The notes under the pieces: model-generated
What the model saw: only the letters and a program-made list of their open reading frames with translations
Told to the model about the DNA's origin: nothing
The model's database searches: none
Program-made: the position numbers and the translations under genes
Source: Bacillota bacterium
GTDB lineage: Bacteria; Bacillota; Clostridia; Peptostreptococcales; Anaerovoracaceae
Reading direction: 5' to 3'
DNA: 6,183 nucleotides
Assembly: GCA_017537495.1 (NCBI GenBank)
Contig: JAFYKS010000272.1
Coordinates: 1-6,183 of the forward strand
Shown: piece by piece, positions 4,542-6,183 of the stretch
Numbering within the stretch: the first letter of the stretch is position 1
Layout: the number at the start of each line of letters is the position of its first letter

Positions 4542-6183
4542 ACAAACGCTTTTTAAATTCCAGGTACACACAAATTGTCATACTGACTGTTGTCCTTATG
4601 CTGATTCTCTGCATAAGGCTTTTTGTGCTGACCGTTATCCAGCAGGATGAGTGGAAGGCAGCGGCAGAGACACAGAGTACCAAGGAAATTACCACATCGG
4701 CTCCGAGAGGAAAGATTCTGGACCGGTATGGAAGAGTGCTTGCAGATAATAAACAGATTTTTACGGTCACCTTTAATGCCAGCGGACTTAAGACAGAAGA
4801 AATCAACGATTCTGCTTATTCACTGGTGAAACTTCTGGAAAAGAACGGTGACGATGACAATATGGTGGATAATTTCCCGATTAAAATTACGAAAAAGGGA
4901 AGTTTCAAGTACACTTTTGATGATGAAAAGAAAGACTGGCTGAAAGATCAGGGCTTTGCCACTGATTTGACAGCAGAGGAAGCTTATGAAAAGCTCCGTT
5001 TGAAGTACGAAATTGACCCGGCACTGAGCCGTTTTGAAGCACTGGAAGTTCTTCAGGAAACCTACAGCGTGTATCCTCCGATTGTAGTCCGCAGCATGAC
5101 ATGGGTCTACGACAATCAGAAGACAAACTTCCTGAACAAATACGGTCTGAAAGACGTGGAGATTACAGACGGAGAAGGCAATCCTGTACTGAATGAGGAC
5201 GGAACGCCGGCAACACGCCAGATGACTGCGAAAGAAGCCTTCCAGGCACTTCGTAAGATGTATAAGCTGACACCGGAAACGGTAGGTGAGAATGCAGGTG
5301 CAAGGGCACGCGAACTGGCGGAGCTGTCTGATAAGCAGATTCGTAAGCTGTTCATTGTCCGTGAGGAAATCAAGAGCCTGGGCTTTAACAAATACCAGTC
5401 CAGTACCATCGCATCAGAAGTCAGCGAGGAAACCATCGCCTATGTGGAAGAAATGGGTTCTGTGCTTAAGGGCGTGGAAATTTCTTCTGAGACCGTGCGT
5501 ATCTATCCGAACGGAAGACTGGCATCCCACATTCTGGGGTACATGGGCAGCATTTCCGACAGTGAATATGAGTATTACGTAGAGGAAAACGGATATGACG
5601 CCGACGATCTGATCGGCAAAGATGGTATTGAAGCCAGCATGGAAAGCAAACTGCATGGTGTGGACGGTGTGAAAACCATCCAGATTAACAGCAGCGGTGA
5701 CTATATCGATACCATCAGCGAAACTGCACCGGTTTCCGGTAAGAGCGTATATCTGACCATCGATATGGACCTGCAGAAAACTGCAGAAGAAACTCTGGAA
5801 AACATGATTCAGTGTGTCCAGAGCGGTACCGTATTTAAGAGTGAATACGGTAATCTGGGAACTGTGAAGGCACCGAACTGCGGATCCGGAGCTCTGGTTG
5901 CCATCGATGTAGACACCGGTGATGTACTGGCTATGGCCAGCTATCCCGATTATAATCCGAATATTTTCGCAGAAGGGATTTCCTATAAGGACTGGGCCTC
6001 TGTACAGAGTACCAATCCGCGTGATTCCCTGGCACCGACTCCGCTCTATAATATTGCGACCCGTTCCGCGGTACAGCCGGGTTCCACTTTTAAGCCGGTA
6101 ACCTCTGTTGCAGCACTGCAGGCAGGTCTTAATCCAAAGGAGCAGATTTATGACGGACTGTACATTGATATCGGTGACCGCCG
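4538..6183 (+). CDS. mrdA: Penicillin-binding protein 2, elongation transpeptidase (3' end outside window)
   Basis: An open frame of 548 codons runs off the right edge. It is a class B penicillin-binding protein, the D,D-transpeptidase of the Rod complex; position right after mreBCD supports PBP2. Residues about 11-33 form the N-terminal membrane anchor. The dimerisation/pedestal domain starts with the signature RGKILDRYGRVLADN at 57 onward and includes GVEISSETVRIYP (312-324), GYMGSIS and LIGKDGIEASME (358 onward). The transpeptidase domain begins near SVYLTIDMDLQ (403), with GALVAIDVDTGDVLAMASYPDYNPN, and holds the catalytic SxxK as STFK (S516, K519) within QPGSTFKP. The SxN and KTG motifs lie beyond the window. 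The catalytic serine is far later than S330 of E. coli PBP2 because the pedestal region is long (acidic and lysine-rich at about 80-300). The start overlaps mreD by four bases (ATGA) and lacks a strong ribosome binding site, pointing to coupled translation. Confidence 0.93.
   Translation, partial: MNKRFLNSRYTQIVILTVVLMLILCIRLFVLTVIQQDEWKAAAETQSTKEITTSAPRGKILDRYGRVLADNKQIFTVTFNASGLKTEEINDSAYSLVKLLEKNGDDDNMVDNFPIKITKKGSFKYTFDDEKKDWLKDQGFATDLTAEEAYEKLRLKYEIDPALSRFEALEVLQETYSVYPPIVVRSMTWVYDNQKTNFLNKYGLKDVEITDGEGNPVLNEDGTPATRQMTAKEAFQALRKMYKLTPETVGENAGARARELAELSDKQIRKLFIVREEIKSLGFNKYQSSTIASEVSEETIAYVEEMGSVLKGVEISSETVRIYPNGRLASHILGYMGSISDSEYEYYVEENGYDADDLIGKDGIEASMESKLHGVDGVKTIQINSSGDYIDTISETAPVSGKSVYLTIDMDLQKTAEETLENMIQCVQSGTVFKSEYGNLGTVKAPNCGSGALVAIDVDTGDVLAMASYPDYNPNIFAEGISYKDWASVQSTNPRDSLAPTPLYNIATRSAVQPGSTFKPVTSVAALQAGLNPKEQIYDGLYIDIGDR

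Noticed and set aside
4095..4571. - strand ORF of 158 codons antisense to mreD
   Set aside because: Low-complexity, histidine- and asparagine-rich translation; it spans the mreD/PBP2 overlap and is a shadow of mreD.

Overview
The window looks like chromosomal DNA from a spore-forming, rod-shaped Firmicute of the class Clostridia, most likely a Lachnospiraceae-type gut anaerobe. The reasons are a sporulation sigma factor of the SigK type, a DUF1540 small cysteine-rich protein, strong AGGAGG-like ribosome binding sites, moderate G+C (high forties by eye) and the gene order radC-mreB-mreC-mreD-PBP2. Nothing suggests a mobile element, CRISPR array, tRNA or rRNA.

Left part (1-1250). The 3' end of a class B penicillin-binding protein (+ strand) enters from the left and runs convergently into a sigK-like gene (- strand, 339-968). 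The two are separated by only 17 bases, and a terminator hairpin for sigK overlaps its own last codons and stop. Upstream of sigK is a small 54-codon gene (- strand, 1086-1250) for a DUF1540 protein with five cysteines. The 117 bases between the two - strand genes hold several inverted repeats. One of them would bury the sigK ribosome binding site in a hairpin.

Middle (1251-1436). A divergent intergenic region. A good vegetative promoter with an extended -10 (1326-1354) faces right into radC. A weaker candidate sporulation-type promoter (1285-1313, - strand) faces left into the DUF1540 gene.

Right part (1437-6183). A tight operon, radC - mreB - mreC - mreD - PBP2. The gaps are 22 and 27 bases, followed by two 4-base ATGA overlaps. 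MreB filaments, MreC and MreD form the scaffold of the cell-elongation machinery. PBP2 is the transpeptidase that this scaffold directs to cross-link side-wall peptidoglycan. RadC is a JAMM/MPN-domain protein often found beside mre genes; its biochemical role is unsettled. PBP2 is cut by the window end just after its catalytic serine motif.

Most of the window is well-known housekeeping biology. The parts most worth a second look are the sigK leader hairpin, the apparent absence of a SigK pro-sequence, the terminator that contains the sigK stop codon, and the small DUF1540 gene with its possible sporulation promoter.
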